The notes under the pieces are model-generated. The model ran no database searches, was not told where the DNA came from, and saw only the letters and a program-made list of their open reading frames with translations. Shown one piece after another: positions 30,101 through 42,100 of a stretch of 64,000 nucleotides of DNA (its first letter is position 1; each line of letters begins with the position of its first letter). The DNA is taken from NCBI GenBank assembly GCA_023055355.1, contig JALJCS010000001.1:48923381-48987380 (forward strand), written 5' to 3'. This DNA comes from Agelaius tricolor. Taxonomy: Eukaryota > Chordata > Aves > Passeriformes > Icteridae. The position numbers were made by a program, and so were the translations under genes.

Positions 30101-33100
30101 CTTTAACACAAGGCATTTATACAAAGCTGTGTTTTGACCATGAGCTTTTTCACCTGCACTCTCAGGCCTACTGTAACAATCATGAACAGAGAACAGCCTC
30201 TTTTATTCATAAACATTAAGTGTTCCATATCAAACTTGGGATGCCCAGGAAAATACTGACTGGCTAGTCAATTATTTCCTTGTTATATGTTAGAATTAAA
30301 AAAGACCAGTAGTTTGAAGAAAAATTTGAAATACTTCAAAGAATATTCTTATTTCTGGCAGAAGTAATCTAGCAAAAATTCTACATCCTTGGACCCACTG
30401 GGTAGAGAATCTGGCAATGTGTCTTTACCTGACAGCACTCCCCGTCCTCCAATGTCACAAGTCCTGAGAAGTGTCCATCTACCTAGGGGACTGTCTGTCC
30501 TGGATGTGACAAGTGTGGATGTCCACTCCCTGGGATACTTTCTCAGCAGTGCAGACATGAGCAGATTGTAGGGAGAAAAGCTAAGCCCAGAGATTTGCAT
30601 CTCCAACAGGAAGTGTGTGCTGCACTCCCAAAACAGGAGTTGTTTGCAAGCCTCAAAGACTGGAGGGTGAACATAATTGTGTATGTATGCACCTGTGTGC
30701 CTGATTAGAACATCTTGGGATTAGCTACAGGAAGGTGTTCAGAAGTTCTTAGGTGTTTATTAGCACTTTGTAAGTGTCCAGTATACAAACTTAGCTGTTG
30801 TACTGCCAATATGGATCCCAAATGTACAGTTCACTGATAGCTCCTTAATTACATGACACCAATACATGAACAGAGTGCTTTGTCCTGATGTACTTCAGAA
30901 ATGGTCTGAGCAGTTTTTCCCTGTGACACAGGTAAAGATAAGCCATTGCACTTTCACAGTGCACTTTCACAATGCTAATGCTGAAACTACATTATATACT
31001 TACATGTCCGTTGGTATTTTGATAATATCCAATTTGTATTTAAAAAATAGGCTAGCAATCTCAACAAATTTTTCAGGTTTCTCTACCACAGGCTCTGGGA
31101 AAAAAGCAACTTGTTAAATATTTGCATTCATAAAAGTGATTAATACTATTAATGTTGAGAAATAATTTCCAATGGGGACTTGTCACCCCTAAATAATTTT
31201 CCAGGTATCATCCCATGCACTTGAATGAAACAGAAAACACAGGGAAGGTTCTAGGTGACATATAATGAAAAAATAAATGCATTACACTCTGTTCCTCAGC
31301 CTGCAAAGTATTAAATTATGCCAACTTATATGCAAGGTTGTCCAGGGTAGCTCAAAACAACTATGGCAGCACTTTTTGCCTTTGCCAATTTCCTTTATTT
31401 CTTATCCCAGTATACTTTGCTAACCTGCCTGCAACACTTTCACACTCAAGCTATCTCATATCATGCATCTAACTCCATTTTGCAGTACAGACAACCCTAG
31501 AAAAAAATTACTCTAAACCTGTGAGTTGATGTAGCAGGACTAGTCACATAGTTTAAATTTTTAAAAGGTGTTCAGAAGCTTTCATGGCTCTGCATCAGAG
31601 AGCTTCTGTGTTATTTTGATAACATCCCCTCTTCATTTGCTCCACTAGAGTGCTTTTTTCAACATAAATTAAGACACTTCTTAAAGCATGTAGGAAATAT
31701 GGCTAAGAGGAAGTAATACAAAATTGAGTTCAATTGAAATTAAGCTAACAGATCATAAGTGTGGTCCTGAACTAATTAAAATGTAATTACAGATTTATTT
31801 TGGAGTTTTTAGTAGACAAACCTGGGGGTTCACATGTCACAACAACTTCCTGTTTTGTACGGAAAAGCTTCCAAGGAGGAAGTGTTGGTGGTTCTGGAGG
31901 TGTTACCAGAGGACAGGACCTTGTTCTAGTGATCAGGACAGGATGGCTATGTATATGGGAAAGCCCATATTGCCTCATCTTCTCTGAAGAATCAGCCTAC
32001 AAAACATGGAAGGATAACCTGACAGGGTCAGATCTTCTTTCTCTTCATATCTGTCTTACAAACAAGAATAGTATGCACACAAAGGAATTTAATAGCTTTT
32101 ATAAAAAATGAAATTAATATAGTCCATCTGGCAAGACTATCCAAAAACATGCTGATTAGAATTTGACATTCAGCACCAAAAGTACACTTAGAAGTATTTA
32201 TATGTATTTTACTTTTTATAATAGATTCATCACTTCTTTAACTTATTTATATAACCATAACCTACAAGTGAAGAGAATGAATATGTAAGAAAACAATAGG
32301 CATGATATTTTATTTTAAATAATAATCCTTTAAAACACTTTCTGGGAGAAAAAGTCCTTACTCCATACTGAGTTTATAGATTGTTAAAATTCTAAAATCA
32401 ATTGTTCTTTTAGATAATTTGTAAAAACTTTGTAATGTATTGCTTTGAATCAACACAACACTAAAGCTAGGCTTTTTATTTGATGGCTCATTTATAAAAC
32501 ACAATAAAGACACTTCAGTTGACCTATATACCGAAGCCCTTAGGAACAGACTTAAGAGGAATTTTAGATGTGGACATCGAGTGGTGCTCTTCCCACTAAA
32601 TAATAATGGTCTAGTACTTAACATCACAGCTGAAAGTTCTGTTAGAAGATTTGTACATAATTTTAATTTTAAAAGCACACTTTCTTTTACATGCTAAATA
32701 AATCACTGATAACTTATTTCTTTACCATACTAATCAGCAAGTCTCTGATTGCTTCTACTAATTTTAAAATGTTCCTTTGGTTCTGTGTTTATGAGCTCTG
32801 TAGAGAAGAATGTTGTGGTTGTCAGTTAGTTGAAGAGTGGGGAACAATTTAAATTAAAAATGCCAGTTAAAACCTCCAAGATTGCAACAGATTTTGAATA
32901 TAACCAGTTAGGTGTCATAAAGGAGAATTTAGCTGCTATTGAGTACACTACAGACTTGTATGACTCAATTACTGATTTTTTTTTTCATTTTATTTGAGCA
33001 AGCTAAGACAAATTCAAGCCACAACAATCCAAGGAAATCCACACTAGAAAGTAAAGCTAAAAGGGCTACTGCAAAAATTTGTGAGGGAAATTCTGGCACA

Positions 33101-36100
33101 ACTGCAGTCAATGACAAAATTTTCTCCAAGTTTAGGGAGCAACTCTTATCCCAGTGAATTCATTTTCTAGACTTTATTTCAATCAGTGTAGTTTTTGTCA
33201 GCCCTTGAATATGGTGGGGTTTTTATCCATAAGAAATCTTCTACACTTCTATATTTAACTTCTGTCCACTTCCATTTCTCTGTCAAGTCTTTACTAAAAA
33301 ACTAGTTTAGACATATAGATTCATCTGTCTCATCCTATTTGGTCTGCCATACCTCTTTTTCAGTAATCTCTATATCCCAACAGACTGTAGTCAAGTTTGA
33401 GACTCAGGGTGTTAAGGTGGCAGGAAAGATACAAGCCCATGTCCCTGCTTCCACTTTGCTTTTTGATGACTAGCATTACTTATTATTAGCAAAGAGACAA
33501 TATTGACTGAGACCTTACATTAAAATAAATTAAAACAATATCACAGATAACAAGTTAATCTACAAAGTTGCCTAAAATACACAGCACAATTTTTAAAAAG
33601 AAAATAGTGCAAGAATTAAGTGCACTAAAGCGTAACACCTGGAAAACATTTCTATACATTTCTTTACTTTATGAAGCTTACCAGTTTCCTGAGAAGGCAG
33701 CTTAAAATGTAATGATCTAACTATGATAGATGTAATTTAAAGGTACAAAAAAAAAAAGGAAGCCTAGTTAATAATCAATTCAAGAAAGCCTGTTCTGGCA
33801 TTATAAAAAGCTTTCTAAGGAGTGTGAGTGACTAAATGGAAATCTAACTGTTGTTTTTACCCCAACTGCATTAAGGGCTACACTTTTTTCCAGCTGCTTT
33901 TACCAGTTACAACACTAATGACAGAAATTGATATAAACATGGTATTTCTATAACATGCTCTAACAACAAGCAACATACTGGAAAATGCATATCAGGGAAT
34001 CTTAACTGCAGTCTTAAAAAAATTAAAATTCATGTTTTTCAAGTAGCCCTTAAAATAATGAGACTTTCCATTCAGAAGTATCTCATCATGATACGTATTC
34101 TAGTCCACATCTAGTGGACTCTCCCAGGAGTCTTCAGCTTCTGGGATCCTGAGGAAAGTGGAGGAAAGCTGAGTAAAATCAGCAGGCTTTGGCAGGAAAA
34201 TGCATGTTCAGAACACAAAAGTACCAAAATATAAATTTAACTGACAGTCATCATCTAGTGACTGTTCCACTGTGCTAATTGTATTCTTTTAGTTACAACA
34301 TTGTTGCAACAAAATGAAACACTCCGATAACAAAATAAGTAATGTTTTCCTGTCCTGAGAGCACAGATCTCACCATTCGTGTTAATGAAAAAATGTCCTC
34401 TTCAAACAAGTGCAGCGGAATGCAGCCAGCGTACGCCACCATTTCTGGCTCGGGTGGTGTGGGTGATTCTGCACAGAAAACATCAACGTGCTTTAGAAGA
34501 AGGAAAATAGTAAAAAATGTAGCTGTAGCTCACACTAAATTATTGTGCTTTCTCTGCCCTATTTTTATTACTATTTTCTTTGTCTGACTGTTATTTTATT
34601 CAAAAGAAGAGCTCATTGTAATGCACTTTGAATAGAAACCATGGACAGAAAAAACCACGTCATTTAAATCGTCAGCATTTGCATATTTTACTTCTTTTTC
34701 ATAAATTAGTAACATAAAATACAATTTAAAAATATGACAGGTCAGAGGTAGCTTTCAACATTTTTTTTTATTTCAAATTTTAAAAATGGTAGATACTAGC
34801 ATAAAGAAAACAATAAACAAAATCTGTGTAGATGAAGTAAAACCATTCTGATTGGTCAGTACTAGTTAAATGCTTCTCACCAGTGAAGGTAAAATTTGAT
34901 CTTGCCAACAAAAGGATCCAAAGCCAGAGCTCTGGCCATTGCTGCCAAGGGAGGGATATGGAGATAGAGATAAGTAATTTCACAAACAATAACCCTAACT
35001 CTAAGCCTGTAAACCTGGGTAGCTGCTCTCACGTCTGTCAAGCAGATGAAAAAATGGAGGTAATGATGGCTGCCTCAAAAAGTATGAAGCTCTTATCCCA
35101 CATACCTTATAGAATTGTTTGCCTGTAATTCTGATATAGACAAGGAATAGAAACAGGGGCACATTCACTTTGTTAACCCCAGAAATCTGTTGCACTAGGC
35201 AACCACACGATCATCTCCTACTCTTATCTGTGAAAGAAGCCACTGCTAACTCCTGAATCATGAAGAGAAAACAAAGATGTCTGATAGTCAGTTCATTCAT
35301 GCTGAAGGGAAATTAAAAGTCTAAAACATAATACTTGAAATATACATTTCTGGTTTAAACAAAAAGACATCCCAAAAAGAAAGGTATCTATTTCTCTCTA
35401 CTTTTCCTTAGTCATCTCAGAAAATTTGGAGACAAGGTTGTGACATCTGTTTTTCAGTAGAATGTTTTTTAGGAAAAAATTTCTTCACAGAAGGAGTTTA
35501 TCATTGGAACAGGCTATCCAAGGAAGTGGTTGAGCCATCATTCCAGGAAGTATTTAAACTATATGTATATGTGGCACTGAGGAACATGGTTTAGTGGTGG
35601 GCTTTCAGTACAGGTTAACAGCTGGATTTAATGAACTTAGAAATCTTTTCAAACCTAAATGTTTCTCTGATTCTATTCTCATCTAACATTCCAGTAAAAT
35701 TATCTGTATCTGTCATTGTTCCCTTCAGCTTAACCTCAAATACAGGATAATTGCTTTCTATGTCTAATAAATATTCAACTGGAAGTTGCACTGAGAATAG
35801 GTATTTTCTGTGGAATTAAATAAAACAAAGCTATCTGCATATAAATAGGCAAGTGTCTGGAAAATATGATTTATCAGACCTAAAATCTATTTATTTAGAG
35901 GGTATGCACATTTTATTCTCAAAGTATAATATCTTTGCATCTGAAATATTCTTCCAGGAATTCAATTATCCAATTAAATATAAGCTAAAGGCAAGTAAGT
36001 GTTACTTTCCAATGGACTCTTAGTTTTTCTCACTGCATGCTTGTGATTCCCATGTTAATCACAGCTCTTGTGTTAGTTGTGGGTTTCAACTTGCTCAAAA

Positions 36101-39100
36101 GCAAGGCTATGATTAACGTTAATCTCAATACTTACCAATATATCTGATATGTTACAAACACAGCAATATTAGCTATGTTGTCCTGCACATTTACAGAACA
36201 TTATGTTTCACAAGGCATACCAATCTCATTGCATGTGGGAAGTATTTCTGAAATAAAAGTATTTAATCAAATACCAAGTGGAATGTAAAGCTGTCATATT
36301 TAGTCCAGATGGGTTGTGAAATAAAATGTCTGCAGGGCAGACAATAAAGAGCAATGAACAAATTATTAGAGCATGCAAATTATTAACCAGGCACATCATA
36401 TATACTTTAATAATACTATAACAATACTAGCACATTATGCCAGTAGCTTTAAAAATTGCATATTATTTGATCTTTTTTCATTGTACAAAAAATGAGGATG
36501 AGGTATGCAAATTATTTGGCACCAAGTTTAATGATGGTTAGTGTGGATTCAGTATTTGGGGAAACTAGTTCAAACTGATAGCTTGATAAAATTGCATTAT
36601 TAGATTAAAAATTTTATAATACACAGTACAACAAAACAGATTCAGCAAAGCCTATTATTTCTATCCATCAGTGTGAATATAGGAATTCTGCCCTGCTTTG
36701 TTAAAAAATTCTGAATCCGTATAGGTACTTATGTTTTGCACTTGCAGCTTTGCAAATTCACTTACAGAGAATGAGCGCTAACAACCCAAAAAAATGCTTC
36801 CGTCCCTTTGTGAAGGGAAAGTAAGATTTTAATTGATTGATGCAAAATACATATCCAATCACTTAAAAAAAAGGTCAGGAATTAAAACTGTTTCTTTTAA
36901 TAGATCTTAACAATTTTTATTTGTTTATTATATGTTTTACATATGACTTGCAAAGAATTTTCTCACTCTTAATGTTTCTTTTAAATATTTATCTATCAAA
37001 CAAGAGTTGATGGTGTAGTATAATTTTCCAAGGACTAATGATGGCAGATGAAGACCACAAAAGTGGGTCTGGATCTGAGGGCTGGAGAATCTCTCCTATG
37101 AAGAAGGGCTGAAAAAGTTTTTGTTGTTCAGCCTGGATTGGAGAAGGCTCCATGGAGATCTTAGAGTAGCCTTCCAGTATCTAAAGAGGAGCTTACAAGA
37201 AAGCTTAAGAGCGATTCTTGAGGCCATGGAGTGATAGAACAAGGGGCAATTGTTCTAACTGACCCCTCTGAAAGAGGGCAGGCTTAGAAAGAAAGTTCTT
37301 AATTGTGAGGATGTTGAAGCACCAGAATAGGTTGCTCAGAGAAACTGTGGATCCCCCATCCCTGGATGTGTTCCAGGCTAAGTTGCATGGGGGGCCTCTG
37401 AGAACTCTGGCTTAGTGGAAGGCATCCCTGCCCATGGCAGAGGGTTGAAACTAGATGATCTTTAAGGTTGCTTCCAACCCAGACCATTCTATGAAAACAC
37501 ATCAGTTGGCTTTCAATATCCTGACCATCAGGTCTGCAGCTCAGATGTTAACTCTGCATATTGGATTAGCTTTGTATATTGGAAGTTTTGAGTTTTCAGA
37601 AAAATAACCTGTGTGCTCTTCAGAATTGACATAAATATCATAGAATGATGATATGCACTTGAAAACCAAAACATTAGGCTTCAATCCATCTTGTAAATGA
37701 AAACTCTTGAATAGGTAAAAGAAAATTTATAAGAATGTTACAGTTATGTGAGATTTATCTCATTGCCTCTGATGATTACAGATCTACTTGAGTTCAAAAA
37801 CTTCCAAGTATAATAATAATCTCAACACTTCTGTGACATAGAAAATATTGTCTTTAAATACAGAATTTGTATCAAGGCACAATGAGATGAGCAAAATACA
37901 TGGCTGATTTTTAGAAGAAACTCCCAAATTCCCAGCTAATGACCTTTCAAATGGAATAGCATTCCCTTTCCAGCAGTTCAGAAGTTATTAGAAACTCAGT
38001 AGTTTGGAAACCGAAATACAAGCCAAGTGGTGATTCTTTATAGGAACAAGGTGATTGACTACCTTTTTGCATATAGGTAAAACCTTAAAAAGGGAAGGCC
38101 TTGTAAAATCATGGCTCAGGTCTGGTACTGCAGCTAAGCAGAAAAGGACTATGGGAAAGTGACTCAGCTGAATTAGAGGCAGAAAAGCAAGGTATGTCAC
38201 CATAACGTGTTCACATCATGGTGTATGGTGGTTGGTTGAATTATGTTTGTTATGATTTAAAAGTATGTAAGTGATAAAGGCCTGACTGCACAAAAAAGGC
38301 CTGTTTTTTACCATAAAGCAGCTCTCCTTCACACCTGCCTGGGGACCTTGCATCACTCTGGACTCTTACCTCACAGTACCTTATCTCATATCATATCATA
38401 TCATATCATATCATATCATATCATATCATATCATTTCTTATAATTTCAGTGTAAAAACTGCTCATAAAACAGGGGGATACCCTAAGCATGAAAGCGTTGC
38501 TACCAGAAGAAAAAGCTGCTGAGTGGATAAGTACAGATTTGTATACTAAAATGGATCAGTAGGAACACATGAATTGTCTACCAGAACTTCTCAAAGACTG
38601 GCTGACTGATAAAGTCAGATCAAAGTCATTCAGATAAGTCCTTTATCAAAGACAAAATTGGTTGCTCTCAGGAAGAGTTCAGACTGACCATTTCAAGGGT
38701 TTTTTATTCAGCTGGATCCACACAACTGGATGAATAGTGAAACAAGTTCAATGCTTCGATGATCATACTGTGTTTGTGGGGTGCAGCAGGCGTTGGTCTG
38801 ACTGTGCAAGTGGTTCATAACTGCATATGTTTGTATTGGATCTGGCTGGGATTGAGCTTTCATCAGGGCAGCCCTTGTGGTGCTGTTTTAGATACATCAC
38901 CAAAATGCTGGGGGAAACACACCAGTATGTCAGTGACAGCTGAGCTGAGCTCACACACCAATAAATCCTCCGTTTCTCACTCCACCACCCCAGCAAGAAC
39001 ACTGGGTTGAGCAAAGGGTTCAGTCCTCATTCTCTGCCCCATCCCACTGTGGAGAGTGACCAGGTGGATGGGTGGTGGCTTAGCTGCCAGACAGCATCAA

Positions 39101-42100
39101 TCCATGACAACATTATAGCCCACACAAAATCAAAAGCCTGTAAGAGAAGTTGCCAAGTAATTAGCAGTAACTGGTACTTCAATGTGTCATGAATAAAAAG
39201 GTCATGAATATACAATGCAATGAATACAGAAGGCTTTGCCATTTTAAAATTCAAATATAAGTAACATCTGGAGCAGTTGAATATCTCTTTAGAAATAGTC
39301 CATATTTATCACAAAGAAGAAAACTTTCCTTGAAATCAACAGTCAACAGGTAGAGTGTAAGCTTGCAGCTGGAAAATAAGCACTTTTATCATGATGGGAA
39401 TGAACCACTTTTCAAATCACTTAAAATGAAAAAAAAAAGAAAAGAAAAAAACAAAAAGAAAAAAATGTTGCTATATTAAGTAAAGCCACTGTTTCACTGT
39501 TACAAAACTCTACCAGAACAATTCAGGAACTTTTTACAACTACTGCCTCTGCAGTCTGACTTTGAATCAAGACCTCGTTTGTGATGTTATTTTATGCACA
39601 ACAATGGTTCTACTGTCCTGGGCCAGTCTACAGAGACCATGTGTCTCATAAAGCCTGCAAAATTTCCCTCTTTTGGCTACACTCTCACAACAAAAATGCA
39701 TCATAATTCAGTATTATTTCAAACTTCAATTCCTTTTTTTTTTCCTTTCAGTCTAATAATTTTAAATTTGTTCTGCTACTATAGGGATACCTAGCTCTTA
39801 CTCTTCTCCAAAAGTCTTTTTTGGTTCAAACTTAGGATAAAAGATTTCTCTGATCTGTGTACTTGAGACCTGAATTAATAATCTTTCTGAATAACCTCTT
39901 CACAGGACACTATCTGTCTTTCACAAAAAAGCATAAACTGTGCAATAAGTGGCAGGATAAAGATCTAAATATCATGTCACTTTTCATATGGAAGCACTGC
40001 CTCTTTTTTTTAAATGCTCTTTCACTCCTTTTGCACACTTTCTAGAATACATATCTTAGATCCTTTTGCTTCCCCTTTGCTTTCTTTTCTCCATCACATG
40101 CTTGAGTACTAGTCAGTCACTGTACTTATATTCACATGAAACACCTTATTTTCTTATTCCACACCTGCTGCACTAAAGCAAACTACATTCCTGCAATGTA
40201 TTCTAAAATTTACCGCTGTTTGACTCATTTAGTGGTATGTAAGGTAGGAGTTTAAATAAATATATTTGCTGAAGACAAACCATAATCTTGGTTTGGTGCA
40301 GTTTAAAATTATTTAAATTTCTAATTTTAATCAGGATTCAAATCAAGAAGCAGGAATACCATTTATGTAGTAAATTTCATTTTTACTTTGCAGTTATTTC
40401 CCTTAGGAAGATGTTCTACCTATTCTCACCTACTGATTTGCAACTGCAAATCATTCAAGTTAATAAGTGGTTTTTGCTGCTAGTCACATGGAAATGCCAA
40501 ATGTATCCAAACATAAGCAAAGTCAAGAGCATATAAGCTTATTGTACATTTGTGAAACTCTTCTATAGTTTATGCTAATAAATTTGAAATATCTTGGTTG
40601 ATTGTTTAGCTGTCTGATTAGTATTTACTTTTGATTTTTTTTAAATGTATTTTCTTGTGGTTTTTTGTTTGTTTGTTTGTTTTTAGCATTAAATATAAAT
40701 GCACAAAGCAAGAATTTAATTAATTCTTAATAATTAATTTTTATGCTGTTATGAATATATCAATACAGGAATCAAGTTCACCACTATGTATTTCCTGGAC
40801 AAAGATTAAAAAAAAATTTAGATTTACATCATGGAATGAATTCTAACAAACAGTTCTTCCCCCCCCCCCCCCCCCCCCCCGGCTCCCCTGCCCTTCAACA
40901 AAGAAGCATTCCTGCTTTTTCCAATTGCAGTTTTGTGTATAAAGTAGATATTGAACAAATAAACTACAAAAGAGGAAGGATTGCTGTTTTTTAAACACAG
41001 AACAACTGTAAGACAGTTGGCCACTAAAACAAAGTACTGCAATATACTATTTTTAATCTATGTTGCAGATTAGGTTAGAATGACTTCAGTGTGTAATGTG
41101 AGCTATAAATAACTACAATTTAAACAAAACCAAAAGTAAATACAAACTCCCCCCAGTTAAGTTCAAAACAAAATTAAAGCAAAGACTTTTGCTTTACATA
41201 TAACTCCTGTCTGTATTTCTCTTCAAAACAAAAGGACTTACTTTCAGTTAAGTCCTGAAGGCCTTGGGCTTTTCCCAACTTGCCTGTAGATTTGCCTTTT
41301 TCTTTCTCTCCTCCTTTTATTTTCTTTCCTACTTTTTTCTGCTCTGCCTTTTCTATTAAGTAAAATAAAGATTAAATATTTTTCTTTCTAAGATAAAAAC
41401 TTTGAGTCGTCAAATGTCATACAGTGCAAATGCTTCAATAAGATTTTAGATAAATTTTAAAAACAATCAACCACAAACTCTTTGAAGTCAAGAGTTGAGA
41501 TACAATAAAAAACTAATGTAATTTAATTAAAATAAATAAAAATAAAAAGTAGTCCTTAAGATGTAAATGAAGATTTATTGAGAAGGAGCCAGAATGGCTT
41601 CGGTCCCACCTTTTAGTTATTGCACAATTTTTATGTCCTTACTACAGTGTAAGAAATCCTTGTATTTCTGGCACTGTGCCACATATTTTCTTCCTATCCT
41701 TGCTCTCATGCATCAGTAATTACAAAAAAAAAAACAAAACCAAAACATATAGACAATGCATAGATTCCCAATGGACATGGAAGCAGAAAGTCTTGCACAG
41801 ACCCAACATTCTCTGAGGTCTTAGAACTTAGACTACAAGAAAAGGCTCCTTAAATGCATTTTAAAAAAATCATAGACTCATGGAATGGCTTGGGTTGGAA
41901 AGGACCTTAAAGATCATCTAGTTCCAACCCCCCTGCTGTGGTCAGGGACACCTTCCACTAGACCATGTTACTCAAAGTCCCAACCTGGCCTTGACCTCTT
42001 CCATGTACTGGGCAACCAGAACTTGTTTGGGGAATCTGTGTCAGGAACTCCCTATTGTCGGAAAGAATTTCCTTCTAACACTCAATCTAAGCCTGCTCTC

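Larger units (their letters stand above)
34469..41241 (-). other. ADGB intron e8-e9 (6.8 kb)
   Basis: Repeat-rich: CR1 copies at 35470-35677 and 37060-37493, a (TCATA)n microsatellite at 38386-38434, a probable decayed LTR at 38837-39120, an A-rich run at 39427-39465 and a 22-base C run at 40859-40880. Mammals have extra linker sequence between the segments equivalent to e8 and e9; I searched this intron by eye for an additional phase-1 exon and found none convincing. Confidence 0.75.

Noticed and set aside
30349..30606. 85-codon minus-strand frame considered as an ADGB exon between e11 and e12
   Set aside because: No resemblance to ADGB, and e11 and e12 already join in phase with matching conserved residues.
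34780..34989. Minus-strand frame near e9 considered as the missing linker exon
   Set aside because: Hydrophobic translation unlike the charged linker expected and no suitable phase-1 splice pair.
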